Below, piece by piece: positions 1 to 5,955 of a stretch of DNA of 9,617 bases. A model generated the notes under the pieces. It searched no databases and had not been told where the DNA came from. It was given only the letters and a program-made list of their open reading frames with translations. Numbering within the stretch: the first letter of the stretch is position 1; each line of letters begins with the position of its first letter. The stretch comes from Chloroflexota bacterium (lineage in GTDB: Bacteria > Chloroflexota > Dehalococcoidia > Lucifugimonadales > VGZR01), in the NCBI GenBank assembly GCA_027625225.1, contig JAQBWG010000050.1, positions 1-9,617 of the forward strand, given 5' to 3'. The position numbers and the translations under genes were made by a program.

Positions 1-319
1 ATTCGGCCGGATACACCGACGTCGTACTCAGGTGCACCACCGGAACTTCCGGCCACTTCCGCTGCACCATTTTCGTCGCGTCGGCGTAAGGATGGGCCAA
101 CCTACCGTTCGCATTGTACACAGGGGGTACCGAATCCAGCACGAGGTTTATGGAGCTTCGATTCGCGAATTCTTGCAGTCCCTCGGGCGTCACCACCTTG
201 AAGCCCGCATTGCGGAGAGCGAACGACTCCCGCGACAGAAACACCACCTCGCACTCGCCCACCAGCCGCCTCGCCATCGCCTTCCCCGTATAGCTCCCAC
301 CTAGACACAATACCCTCAT
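1..319 (-). CDS. Atypical SDR / NAD-dependent epimerase-like protein, C-terminus cut by window edge
   Basis: Reading the minus strand from ATG at 319 gives 106 codons open to the window edge. The protein begins MRVLCLGGSYTGKAMARRL, a beta strand followed by a glycine-rich dinucleotide loop (GGSYTGKA, residues 7-14), as in atypical short-chain dehydrogenases. Residues 59-65 (NLVLDSV) look like the fourth strand. The last visible part, HLSTTSVYP (about residues 96-104), matches the 'SStsVYg' strand that carries the catalytic Ser in extended and YeeZ-like atypical SDRs. The YxxxK tyrosine and the substrate domain lie off the window. GGAAG lies just upstream of the ATG and AGAGG somewhat further up. 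Family-level assignment is fairly firm; the substrate cannot be read. Confidence 0.72.
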   Translation of the reverse strand, partial: MRVLCLGGSYTGKAMARRLVGECEVVFLSRESFALRNAGFKVVTPEGLQEFANRSSINLVLDSVPPVYNANGRLAHPYADATKMVQRKWPEVPVVHLSTTSVYPAE

Positions 320-340
320 ACTTCCAGCGTACCTCTAATC

Positions 341-367
341 AACATATCCCACCACCTTGATTGTCAT
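341..367 (-). promoter_or_regulatory. Weak candidate promoter for the epimerase-like gene
   Basis: On the minus strand, ATGACA (367-362, five of six matches to TTGACA) is followed after 15 bp by TATGTT (346-341, four of six matches to TATAAT). The -35-like hexamer is the outer end of the dispersed repeat at 359-392. The 15-bp spacer is shorter than optimal, so this is a weak call. Confidence 0.2.
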
Positions 368-392
368 TCTGAGCGCCGCGAAGAATCTCAAC
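359..392. repeat. Dispersed intergenic palindromic repeat ('VILSAAKNL' type)
   Basis: The plus strand reads GTCATTCTGAGCG (363-375) then CCGCGAAGAATCTC (376-389). This is recognisable as a widespread bacterial intergenic repeat whose accidental translation gives peptides containing VILSAAKNL or VILSEAKNL. Its core at 366-386 is an imperfect inverted repeat: five outer pairs (ATTCT/AGAAT), a tandem G.A/A.G mismatch, then three inner pairs around a central C. It lies in the 148-bp gap between the amidohydrolase and the epimerase-like gene. Only this one copy is visible here, so its repetitive nature rests on recognition, not on a second copy. Confidence 0.6.
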
Positions 393-459
393 CGTCCTTT
401 AATGAACCGGCTTCTACGTGTAGCCACCGTACTTTCTGCCGCGGAAGCGCGTCCTGGGG

Positions 460-478
460 TGCAGGGTTTAACCCTGCA
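460..478. repeat. Perfect 19-bp palindrome over the amidohydrolase stop codon
   Basis: TGCAGGGTTTAACCCTGCA is a perfect inverted repeat with 9-bp arms around a central T. In the minus-strand transcript it can fold into an 8-bp stem whose three-base loop is the UAA stop codon itself. No U-run follows (the next bases are CCCCAGG), so it is not a standard intrinsic terminator. It may stabilise the 3' end or bind a factor, or it may be chance. Confidence 0.55.
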
Positions 479-1316
479 TACCCAAAATCCGCTTCGCATT
501 GGTGAACAGCACCTTCTCCCGCACGCTCGCCTTCCACGGCAACGACGCCCCGTCGCGCAGCCACCTGTCCGGCGGCATGTAGGGATAGTCCGACCCGAAC
601 ACCACCTTATCCTGCAACCGCGAGCCCGTCTCCTTCACCAACGACTCTGGCAAATACTTCGGCGACCACCCCGACAGGTCGATGTGCGCATTCGGCTTGT
701 GCAGCGCCACCGCTATCTGCTCCTCCGTCCACGGCCACCCCGCGTGGGCCATGATGATCGTCAGGTTCGGAAAGTCCGCCGCCACGTCGTCCATATAGGG
801 AATCGGTGCACTGTGCTTCAGCTTCAGCCCGCCACCACCCGGCATCCCCACGCCCGACGCCGCGAACCCGCTGTGGAACAGCACCGGCACCCCCAGCGAC
901 GAACACGTCTCGTAGATGGGATAGAACCGCTCGTCGTTCGGATAGAACACCTGCTGCACCGGATGCAGCTTCAGCCCGCGCAGCCCAAGCGTCTTCACCG
1001 ACCGCTCAATCTCCGCCACCGCGTTCTCGCGCCACGGGTCGACCGACGCGAACCCCGTGAACTGCTCCGGATACTTCTTCACGATGCTCGCAACATAGTC
1101 GTTCGAGTCCGGCTTCTCCCCGCTCGTTGTCTCGTAGTCGATGGAGAACACCACCCCGAAGATGTCCCAGTCCCTGTACCGCTTCGCCATCCTCTCCACA
1201 TCAGGCGGCTCCTCCTCCAGACGGAAATGCCGCCGCAGACTCTCATCTATCTTCGGCTCCGGCAAACCCGGCTCCCTCGGCACATGCACATGAAAATCTA
1301 TCGCTTTAATCGCCAA
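468..1316 (-). CDS. Amidohydrolase family 2 (ACMSD-like) metal-dependent hydrolase/decarboxylase
   Basis: A 282-residue TIM-barrel amidohydrolase of the ACMSD / gamma-resorcylate decarboxylase superfamily, which performs metal-dependent hydrolysis, hydration or non-oxidative decarboxylation of cyclic acids. Metal-site residues are visible in order: HxH at residues 9 and 11 (DFHVHV), GLKLHP with His118, LFHSGF with His148, MAHAGWPW with His191, and FGSDYPY with Asp243. Length is normal for the family and the product should be cytoplasmic. It lies 33 bp downstream of the UroD-family gene and is probably co-transcribed with it. The start is awkward. A strong AAGGAG (1323-1318) lies only 1 nt before TTG 1316, an in-frame TAA lies four codons further up, and the next rare start, ATT 1310, would have ideal 7-nt spacing. 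The substrate is unknown. Confidence 0.9.
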   Translation of the reverse strand: MAIKAIDFHVHVPREPGLPEPKIDESLRRHFRLEEEPPDVERMAKRYRDWDIFGVVFSIDYETTSGEKPDSNDYVASIVKKYPEQFTGFASVDPWRENAVAEIERSVKTLGLRGLKLHPVQQVFYPNDERFYPIYETCSSLGVPVLFHSGFAASGVGMPGGGGLKLKHSAPIPYMDDVAADFPNLTIIMAHAGWPWTEEQIAVALHKPNAHIDLSGWSPKYLPESLVKETGSRLQDKVVFGSDYPYMPPDRWLRDGASLPWKASVREKVLFTNAKRILGMQG

Positions 1317-1349
1317 ACTCCTTACTTAACGTAACGAAGCACAATCGTT

Positions 1350-2345
1350 TCAGTTTGCTGCCGCATCCCGTATCGCCCGTACATTCCGTCCCGGCGTCTC
1401 GCCCGGATACGTGCAGCCCGACCCCAGCATCCACCCCCGCGACCCCATCGCCACCCGCATCCCCCGCACCTCGCCCGCAAGCTCCGTTGTCTTCCCCTGC
1501 ACCAGCGCGTCCTGATGCGGGATACCCCCCGCAACCGCCTTGCCCTTGACCAGCGCCTTCCCCTCGGCCAGGCTGGGATTGCCCTTACCCCGCGCGTCCC
1601 AGTTGAACACCTGCACCGGATAGTCCGCCAGCAGGTCGAGGTAGTTCTCGTCCTTGCACACGTGCAGCATGTGGATGCCGCCCTTTGGCAGCCTCTTCAG
1701 CAGCGCCAGATCAGTCGGACGCGCCACCTTCGTGTACTCCTCCTTTGACATCGCTTTCGCGTTCGACCACACCGTCGCCGCGTAGAACAGCCCCACCGCG
1801 CCGCGCTCCATGCACGCCTTCGAATACCGCACGAACGTCTCCGTCACCACCTCCAGTGCGTGCTTCACCTTGTCCGGATGCTCCCGCACGTCCCGCATGA
1901 ACGCCGCGTCCGACTTCGCCAACCGACTCGCAATCGAGAATGGCGTGAACACCGTCGCCAGTATCGGAATCTCACCCTTGAGGCCCTTAGACACCGTCTC
2001 CAGCGCCTTCAGATGGTCGCCCAGCACCTCCTTGTCGGGAGGCAACGGCTCCAACCGCGTCCAGTCCGCAGGCGACTTCACCGGCGTGGAAACCACCTTC
2101 GGCTGACTGTCCCCCGTGTACCGCAGCTTCACCCCCCAGTCCTCCACGTGGTACGACGCCCGCGGGTTGAACTTCATATAGTCCCAGTCGTACTTCTTCT
2201 GGAACGCCACCATCGCCTGCGCCAGACCCCGCGTCGTCTGCTCCTTCGCGAAAAAGTGCCGCCACATGCTGACGGGAACCCTGTCCACCTCGTCACCTCT
2301 CACCGCCGCCTCGAACCGCTCCCTGTGCGTCATACCCTTAGTCAT
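1350..2345 (-). CDS. UroD-family protein with corrinoid-methyltransferase-like HxC...C zinc motif
   Basis: A 331-residue uroporphyrinogen decarboxylase superfamily protein. The family includes HemE and the zinc-dependent methylcobamide:thiol methyltransferases (MtaA, MtbA, CmuA). HemE's signature MRQAGRY is absent; the matching N-terminal region reads VPVSMWRHFF (residues 23-32). LHVCKD places His228-x-Cys230 after a beta strand, and GSGCTYPGETP near the C-terminus supplies Cys311, giving the HxC...C zinc pattern of the methyltransferase branch. The end (TPGRNVRAIRDAA) is the usual family C-terminus. This argues against heme synthesis and for methyl transfer or a related reaction. No corrinoid protein is encoded in the window. 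The ATG start has an excellent GAGGTGAT (2355-2348), which favours it over the internal ATG at 2333. First gene of a probable two-gene operon. Confidence 0.85.
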   Translation of the reverse strand: MTKGMTHRERFEAAVRGDEVDRVPVSMWRHFFAKEQTTRGLAQAMVAFQKKYDWDYMKFNPRASYHVEDWGVKLRYTGDSQPKVVSTPVKSPADWTRLEPLPPDKEVLGDHLKALETVSKGLKGEIPILATVFTPFSIASRLAKSDAAFMRDVREHPDKVKHALEVVTETFVRYSKACMERGAVGLFYAATVWSNAKAMSKEEYTKVARPTDLALLKRLPKGGIHMLHVCKDENYLDLLADYPVQVFNWDARGKGNPSLAEGKALVKGKAVAGGIPHQDALVQGKTTELAGEVRGMRVAMGSRGWMLGSGCTYPGETPGRNVRAIRDAAAN

Positions 2346-2409
2346 ATATCACCTCACATATCGTGTTGACACGCATACCATACACCCGCCTACACCGCCC
2401 GTCATATAT
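2341..2409. repeat. Pair of 9-bp direct repeats in the divergent promoter region
   Basis: GTCATATAT occurs at 2341-2349, over the UroD-family start codon, and again at 2401-2409, over the plus-strand -10-like element. The copies are exactly 60 bp apart. They could be operator half-sites for a regulator of both operons. The motif is short and AT-rich, so chance is a serious alternative. Confidence 0.3.
2377..2405 (-). promoter_or_regulatory. Candidate promoter for the UroD/amidohydrolase operon
   Basis: On the minus strand ATGACG (2405-2400) and TATGGT (2382-2377) are separated by exactly 17 bp, each matching four of six consensus sigma-70 bases. Initiation near 2370 would give a leader of about 25 nt containing the GAGGTGAT ribosome site. 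Confidence 0.35.
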
Positions 2410-2412
2410 ACT
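2407..2412 (+). promoter_or_regulatory. Candidate -10 element for the SDR operon
   Basis: TATACT matches five of six bases of the -10 consensus and lies 27 bp before the SDR start codon. No convincing -35 sits 16-18 bp upstream. A TTGACA at 2366-2371 is 35 bp away, which is too far to pair with it. It overlaps the right-hand GTCATATAT repeat. Confidence 0.3.
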
Positions 2413-2439
2413 CTTCTCACCAACCACAGGGAGCAAGCC

Positions 2440-3207
2440 ATGACAGCTAAACTCGACGGAAAAGTCTCCTTCGTCACCGGGGCCGCCTCCGGACTCGGAC
2501 GCGCCACTGCCATCCGCTACGCCAGTGAAGGAAGCAAAATAGCCGTCTCCGACCTCAACCAGGCCGGCGGCGAAGAAACCGTCGCCAGCATCAAGGCCGC
2601 CGGAGGCGACGCCTTCTTCGTCAAGGCCGACGTCACCAGAGAGGCCGATGTCAAGGCTGCTGTGGACGCCACCCTCAAGAACTACGGCCGCCTCGACGTC
2701 CTTGCCGCCTGTGCCGGCATCGCCCACGACACCAAGCCCATCACCGACTTCACCGTCGACGAATGGGAAAAGGTCATGGCCGTCAACGTCCGCGGCGTCT
2801 TCCTCTCCGCCAAGCACTCCATCCCGCACATGCAAAAACAGGGCGGCGGCAAAATCGTCGTTATCGTCTCCGACTCCGCCTTCGTCGCCGGAGAAGGACA
2901 GACCGCCTACTGCGCCTCCAAGGGCGCTGCCCTGCTGCTCGTCCGCGCTCTCTCCGTGGACTGCGCCAAGCTCGGCATCCGCGTCAACTGCGTCTGCCCT
3001 TCCATCGCCGACACCCCCATGGTTCGCGACTATCTCGGCGCCAAACCCGGCGAAAGCCTTACCCAATACGACATCCCCGACTTCAACACCCCCGAGCAGA
3101 TAGCCGGACACATGCTCTTCCTCGCCTCCGACGACTCTGCCAACATGAACGGACAGTCCCTCGTCGTAGACTTCGGCGGCCTCGCCAAGTCCACCTTCCC
3201 GTTTTGA
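2440..3207 (+). CDS. Classical short-chain dehydrogenase/reductase (SDR)
   Basis: A 255-residue NAD(P)-dependent oxidoreductase of classical SDR length. Visible motifs are the cofactor loop TGAASGLG (13-20), an acidic residue ending the second strand (VSDLN, Asp38) that favours NAD over NADP, CAGI (91-94) in place of the usual NAG, Asn116 in AVNVRG, Ser144 in VIVSDS, and the catalytic pair Tyr157/Lys161 in YCASK. The whole Asn-Ser-Tyr-Lys tetrad is present, so it should be active. The start chosen is ATG 2440, with AGGGAG six bases upstream. The frame is open further back, but that stretch is promoter-like and non-homologous. The gene ends in tandem stops TGA TAA. It heads a plus-strand run with the methyltransferase 49 bp downstream. 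The substrate is unknown; 3-ketoacyl or hydroxysteroid-like alcohols are typical of the family. Confidence 0.92.
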   Translation: MTAKLDGKVSFVTGAASGLGRATAIRYASEGSKIAVSDLNQAGGEETVASIKAAGGDAFFVKADVTREADVKAAVDATLKNYGRLDVLAACAGIAHDTKPITDFTVDEWEKVMAVNVRGVFLSAKHSIPHMQKQGGGKIVVIVSDSAFVAGEGQTAYCASKGAALLLVRALSVDCAKLGIRVNCVCPSIADTPMVRDYLGAKPGESLTQYDIPDFNTPEQIAGHMLFLASDDSANMNGQSLVVDFGGLAKSTFPF

Positions 3208-3256
3208 TAAGAATTTCAACAGCGCCCTATTCGCGCCCTTCAAGGAGAACATATCC

Positions 3257-3823
3257 GTGATCGTCATTCGCAAAAACGAACCCCCCGGCAACTTCGTCGA
3301 GCAATACACCTATGTGCAAAGCCGCAGCTTCCTCGCCAAAGCCATCATGCCCATCACCCGCCGCCTTCGTGCGGTGCAGGCCGAGCGCTACATGCCCAAA
3401 ACTATGAAACGGCACATAGACGTCGGCTGTGGTGACGGATACTTTCTGAAACGCTCCTGGGCTGACGAACGCCACGGCCACGACGAACTCTACGGCGACA
3501 AGCTCTCCGACCTGTCTCAGTTCCCCGACAACCATTTCGACTGCGTCACCCTGCTCGCGGTGCTAGAGCACTTCGATGACCCCGACATCGTGCGCACCGA
3601 AGTCTTCCGCATATTGAAGCCCAAAGGCCGCCTTATCATGACCACGCCCCGCAAAGCCGCCCACGGCCTCATCAGCATGTACTCCACCTCGGTCGGACAC
3701 GAGCACAAGCACTACTACGACAAACGATCACTGGATGCCCTCGCCTCCGGCCTCTACACCTTTGTAGACTACCGAACCTTCCTGTTCGGCATGAACCAGG
3801 TGGTGTGCTTCGAAAAACCTTAG
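3257..3823 (+). CDS. Short class I SAM-dependent methyltransferase
   Basis: A 188-residue Rossmann-type methyltransferase. Motif I is DVGCGDGYF (residues 55-63), the SAM-binding loop. FPDNHFDCVTLLAVLEHFDDP (89-109) is the motif IV-like strand and following helix. RILKPKGRLIMTTP (118-131) is the conserved strand 5. The segment between motif I and the FDCV strand is only about 30 residues, shorter than in most Methyltransf_11 proteins, with DELYGDKLSD as the likely acidic loop. The start is GTG 3257, nine bases after a strong AAGGAG. It lies 49 bp after the SDR. Its stop (TAG 3821-3823) sits inside or immediately before the open frame of the downstream glycosylase, suggesting translational coupling. 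The substrate cannot be predicted. Confidence 0.82.
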   Translation: MIVIRKNEPPGNFVEQYTYVQSRSFLAKAIMPITRRLRAVQAERYMPKTMKRHIDVGCGDGYFLKRSWADERHGHDELYGDKLSDLSQFPDNHFDCVTLLAVLEHFDDPDIVRTEVFRILKPKGRLIMTTPRKAAHGLISMYSTSVGHEHKHYYDKRSLDALASGLYTFVDYRTFLFGMNQVVCFEKP

Positions 3824-3833
3824 CCCAAAACAC

Positions 3834-4733
3834 CTGCCCCAACTCCAATCCGCCCTCCTCGACTGGTACGACGCACAAAAGCGCGACCTCCCCTGGCGCG
3901 CAACGGAAAACCCCTACGCCAAGCTCGTCGCCGAAGTCATGCTCCAGCAGACCCAGGTCGACCGCGTCATCCCCAAGTACCGCGACTTCCTCGAACGCTT
4001 CCCGTCCTTTGAAGCGCTGGCAGAAGCGCCCCGTGCCGACGTCATCCGCGCCTGGTCCGGCCTCGGCTACAACACGCGTGCCGTCCGCCTCCACGACATC
4101 GCCCAACGCGTCGTCGCCGAGCACAACGGCCAGCTCCCTTCCGACTCGGAAACCCTCCGCACCTTCAAGGGGCTCGGCTCCTACACAGTCGCCGCACTCG
4201 CCTCCTTCGCCTTCGGGCAGGACGCCGCCGTGGTCGACACCAACGTCCGCCGTGTCCTCACCCGCCTCTTCGGACACGCTGAGCGCCCGACGCCCAGACA
4301 GCTAGACGGCCTCGCCCACTCCCTGCTCCCATCCGGAAAATCCCCCGACTGGAACCAGGCCATGATGGATCTCGGCGCCACCATCTGCGTTTCAAAACCG
4401 CGATGTGACGCCTGCCCCATCGAATCCCACTGCGCCTCCGCACCTCGGTTCAAGCAAACCTCTGACGCAATCGCCGAGCAGCGCGCCGCCTACGCCCCGC
4501 CCAAACAGCCCGCCTTCGAAGGCTCCACCCGCTATTACCGCGGCCGCATCGTCGAGGCCCTCCGCCTCGCTCCCAACGGCCTCACCCTCGACCAGCTCCA
4601 CGACCTCGTCCACCCCGACGCCGATTTCGCCGAATTCCTTCCACTCGCCGAGAGCCTGGAGAAAGACGGCCTGTTGGACATCTTCAAGCACCCCAAAGGC
4701 AGCATCGGGGCATCCACCGTGCAGCTCCCCTAA
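3834..4733 (+). CDS. mutY: A/G-specific adenine glycosylase (MutY-type) with non-canonical start
   Basis: A base-excision repair glycosylase of the HhH-GPD superfamily, which removes adenine mispaired with 8-oxoguanine. The frame opens at 3795 after a stop at 3792. It reads DWYDAQKRDLPW, then NPYAKLVAEVMLQQTQV, which contains the catalytic Glu (codon 3933, equivalent to E. coli Glu37). It continues with the helix-hairpin-helix (FKGLGSYTVAAL), the catalytic Asp (VVDTNVRRVL) and a 4Fe-4S ligand set CVSKPRCDACPIESHC. The first ATG (3939) lies after the catalytic Glu and cannot start a working enzyme. No ATG, GTG or TTG exists upstream in frame. CTG 3834, 10 nt after the methyltransferase stop, is the best candidate and gives 299 residues, but no ribosome site precedes it. 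The C-terminal segment of about 90 residues (from FEGSTRYYRGRI) looks like a small winged-helix end, not the NUDIX-like 8-oxoG reader of E. coli MutY. Confidence 0.88.
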   Translation: MPQLQSALLDWYDAQKRDLPWRATENPYAKLVAEVMLQQTQVDRVIPKYRDFLERFPSFEALAEAPRADVIRAWSGLGYNTRAVRLHDIAQRVVAEHNGQLPSDSETLRTFKGLGSYTVAALASFAFGQDAAVVDTNVRRVLTRLFGHAERPTPRQLDGLAHSLLPSGKSPDWNQAMMDLGATICVSKPRCDACPIESHCASAPRFKQTSDAIAEQRAAYAPPKQPAFEGSTRYYRGRIVEALRLAPNGLTLDQLHDLVHPDADFAEFLPLAESLEKDGLLDIFKHPKGSIGASTVQLP

Positions 4734-4749
4734 CATCATCACCGCAACC

Positions 4750-4779
4750 TCGTCACCCGTCGGTGGCATCGTGTAACAT
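4750..4779 (+). promoter_or_regulatory. Weak candidate promoter for the LuxA-like monooxygenase
   Basis: In the 95-bp gap after mutY, TCGTCA (4750-4755) and TAACAT (4774-4779) are separated by 18 bp; each matches four of six consensus bases. The gap also carries the ribosome site GAGGAG (4817-4822), six bases before the start codon. Read-through from mutY is an equally good explanation. Confidence 0.22.
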
Positions 4780-4828
4780 ACCCGCGAGCAACATCAGGGC
4801 ATCCGCCCGCTAGAACGAGGAGACCACG

Positions 4829-5911
4829 ATGAAACTCGGATTCTTCACCATGCCCTTGCACCCGCCCGGTGCCGACCCTGCCCAGACCTACGACGACGAC
4901 CTCGAACAACTCGTTACCCTGGACAAGCTCGGCTATCAGGAGGCCTGGATAGGCGAACACTTCACCACCGTATGGGAGAACATCCCCGCGCCCGACCTGT
5001 TCATCGCCAAGGCCCTCGCTCTCACCGAAAACATCCGTCTCGGCACCGGCGTCACCTGCATGCCCAACCACAACCCCTTCATGATTGCCCACCGCATCGC
5101 CCAGCTCGACAACATGTCCAAAGGCCGTATCAACTGGGGCGTCGGCTCCGGCGGCTTCCCCGGCGACTTCGAGGTCTTCGGCTACGACATCGCCAAAGGC
5201 GAGTATCGGGCAATGGCCCGTGAGGCCGTCGAGACGGTCCTCAAGCTGTGGGACGACCCCAAGCCCGGCAAGTACGAGAGCAAGTGGTGGAGCTTCACCG
5301 TGCCCGAGCCGGTCGACAGCTTCGGCCTGCGCATGCACCTCAAGCCTTACCAGAAGCCGCATCCGCCCATCGGCGTTGCCGGGGTGTCCGAGAAGTCCGA
5401 CACCCTCACCCTCGCCGGCGAACGCGACTGGATACCCATGAGCATCAACTTCGTCCCGCCTCGCATACTCACCAGCCACTGGAAGTCCGTGGAGCAGGGC
5501 GCCGCTAACGTCGGCAAAAAGGCCGACCGCTCCCGCTGGCGCATCGCCCGCGAGGTCTTCGTCGCCGACACTACCAAAGAGGCCCGCGACGAGGTCATCA
5601 ACGGCATTATGGCCCGCGACTTCAACGAGTACTTCCTCACCCTGAGCAAGCACCTCAAGGTGATGGACCTGTACAAGCACGACGTGAACATGCCCGACTC
5701 CGAGGTCACCGTCGAGTGGCTGGCCGACAACGTCTTCATCGTCGGCTCGCCCGACGAAGTGGCGGCGAAGATTCGCAAGCTGTACAACGACGTCGGTGGC
5801 TTCGGCGTGCTGCTCACCATGGGCCACGAATGGCAGCCCAAAGACAAGTGGGTGCACCACCACGAACTGCTCATGAACGAAGTAATGCCCAAACTCAGCG
5901 ACTTAAAATAG
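4829..5911 (+). CDS. LLM-class flavin-dependent monooxygenase, LuxA/limonene-monooxygenase-like
   Basis: A 360-residue luciferase-like monooxygenase, a TIM barrel using reduced FMN (supplied by a separate reductase) and O2 to oxidise small organic substrates. The N-terminus MKLGFFTMPLHPP is typical of the bacterial-luciferase/limonene-monooxygenase branch. WIGEHF puts His44 at the number of the catalytic LuxA His44. The characteristic barrel strand and loop follow: NPFMIAHRIAQLDNMSKGR (82-100) and INWGVGSGGFPGDFEVFG (101-118). The C-terminal IVGSPDEVAAKI is the usual domain end. Length fits this branch and exceeds the F420-type enzymes. The start is ATG 4829 with GAGGAG six bases upstream. 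The RNase gene follows after 44 bp. Substrate unknown; terpenes, alkanals or sulfonates are possible. Confidence 0.9.
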   Translation: MKLGFFTMPLHPPGADPAQTYDDDLEQLVTLDKLGYQEAWIGEHFTTVWENIPAPDLFIAKALALTENIRLGTGVTCMPNHNPFMIAHRIAQLDNMSKGRINWGVGSGGFPGDFEVFGYDIAKGEYRAMAREAVETVLKLWDDPKPGKYESKWWSFTVPEPVDSFGLRMHLKPYQKPHPPIGVAGVSEKSDTLTLAGERDWIPMSINFVPPRILTSHWKSVEQGAANVGKKADRSRWRIAREVFVADTTKEARDEVINGIMARDFNEYFLTLSKHLKVMDLYKHDVNMPDSEVTVEWLADNVFIVGSPDEVAAKIRKLYNDVGGFGVLLTMGHEWQPKDKWVHHHELLMNEVMPKLSDLK

Positions 5912-5917
5912 CGTTTT

Positions 5918-5938
5918 GAAGGCCGAATACGAGCCTTC
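5918..5938 (+). promoter_or_regulatory. Hairpin in the RNase leader
   Basis: GAAGGCCG (5918-5925) pairs with CGAGCCTTC (5930-5938) through eight base pairs with one bulged A (5932) and an AATA loop. No T-run follows, so it is not an ordinary terminator. It lies just before the RNase start codon, whose ribosome site is weak (AGAAAG at 5941-5946). It may affect translation or decay of this mRNA; this is inference. Confidence 0.3.
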
Positions 5939-5955
5939 CTAGAAAGCCCTTACAT

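Noticed and set aside
32..304. 90-residue plus-strand frame and a 68-residue minus-strand frame at the left end
   Set aside because: The minus-strand frame starting at 319 has an SDR nucleotide-binding loop and a VY strand, so the others are out-of-frame shadows.
320..467. tRNA or small RNA in the largest intergenic gap
   Set aside because: No cloverleaf arms or T-loop consensus seen; only the dispersed repeat and part of the palindrome are present.
357..1334. 325-residue plus-strand open frame across the amidohydrolase
   Set aside because: It is antisense to a gene with a complete metal-binding motif set, is Arg/His/Pro-rich low complexity, and begins in the dispersed repeat (VILSAAKNL).
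2366..2371. TTGACA as the -35 of the SDR promoter
   Set aside because: No -10-like hexamer at 16-18 bp; the TATACT lies 35 bp downstream.
2338..3309. 323-residue minus-strand open frame across the SDR
   Set aside because: Gly/Val/Asp-rich shadow of the SDR reading frame in GC-rich DNA, with no family motif.
4739..5863. 374-residue minus-strand open frame across the LuxA-like monooxygenase
   Set aside because: Antisense shadow; the plus-strand gene has clear family motifs and a good ribosome site, and this frame resembles no family.
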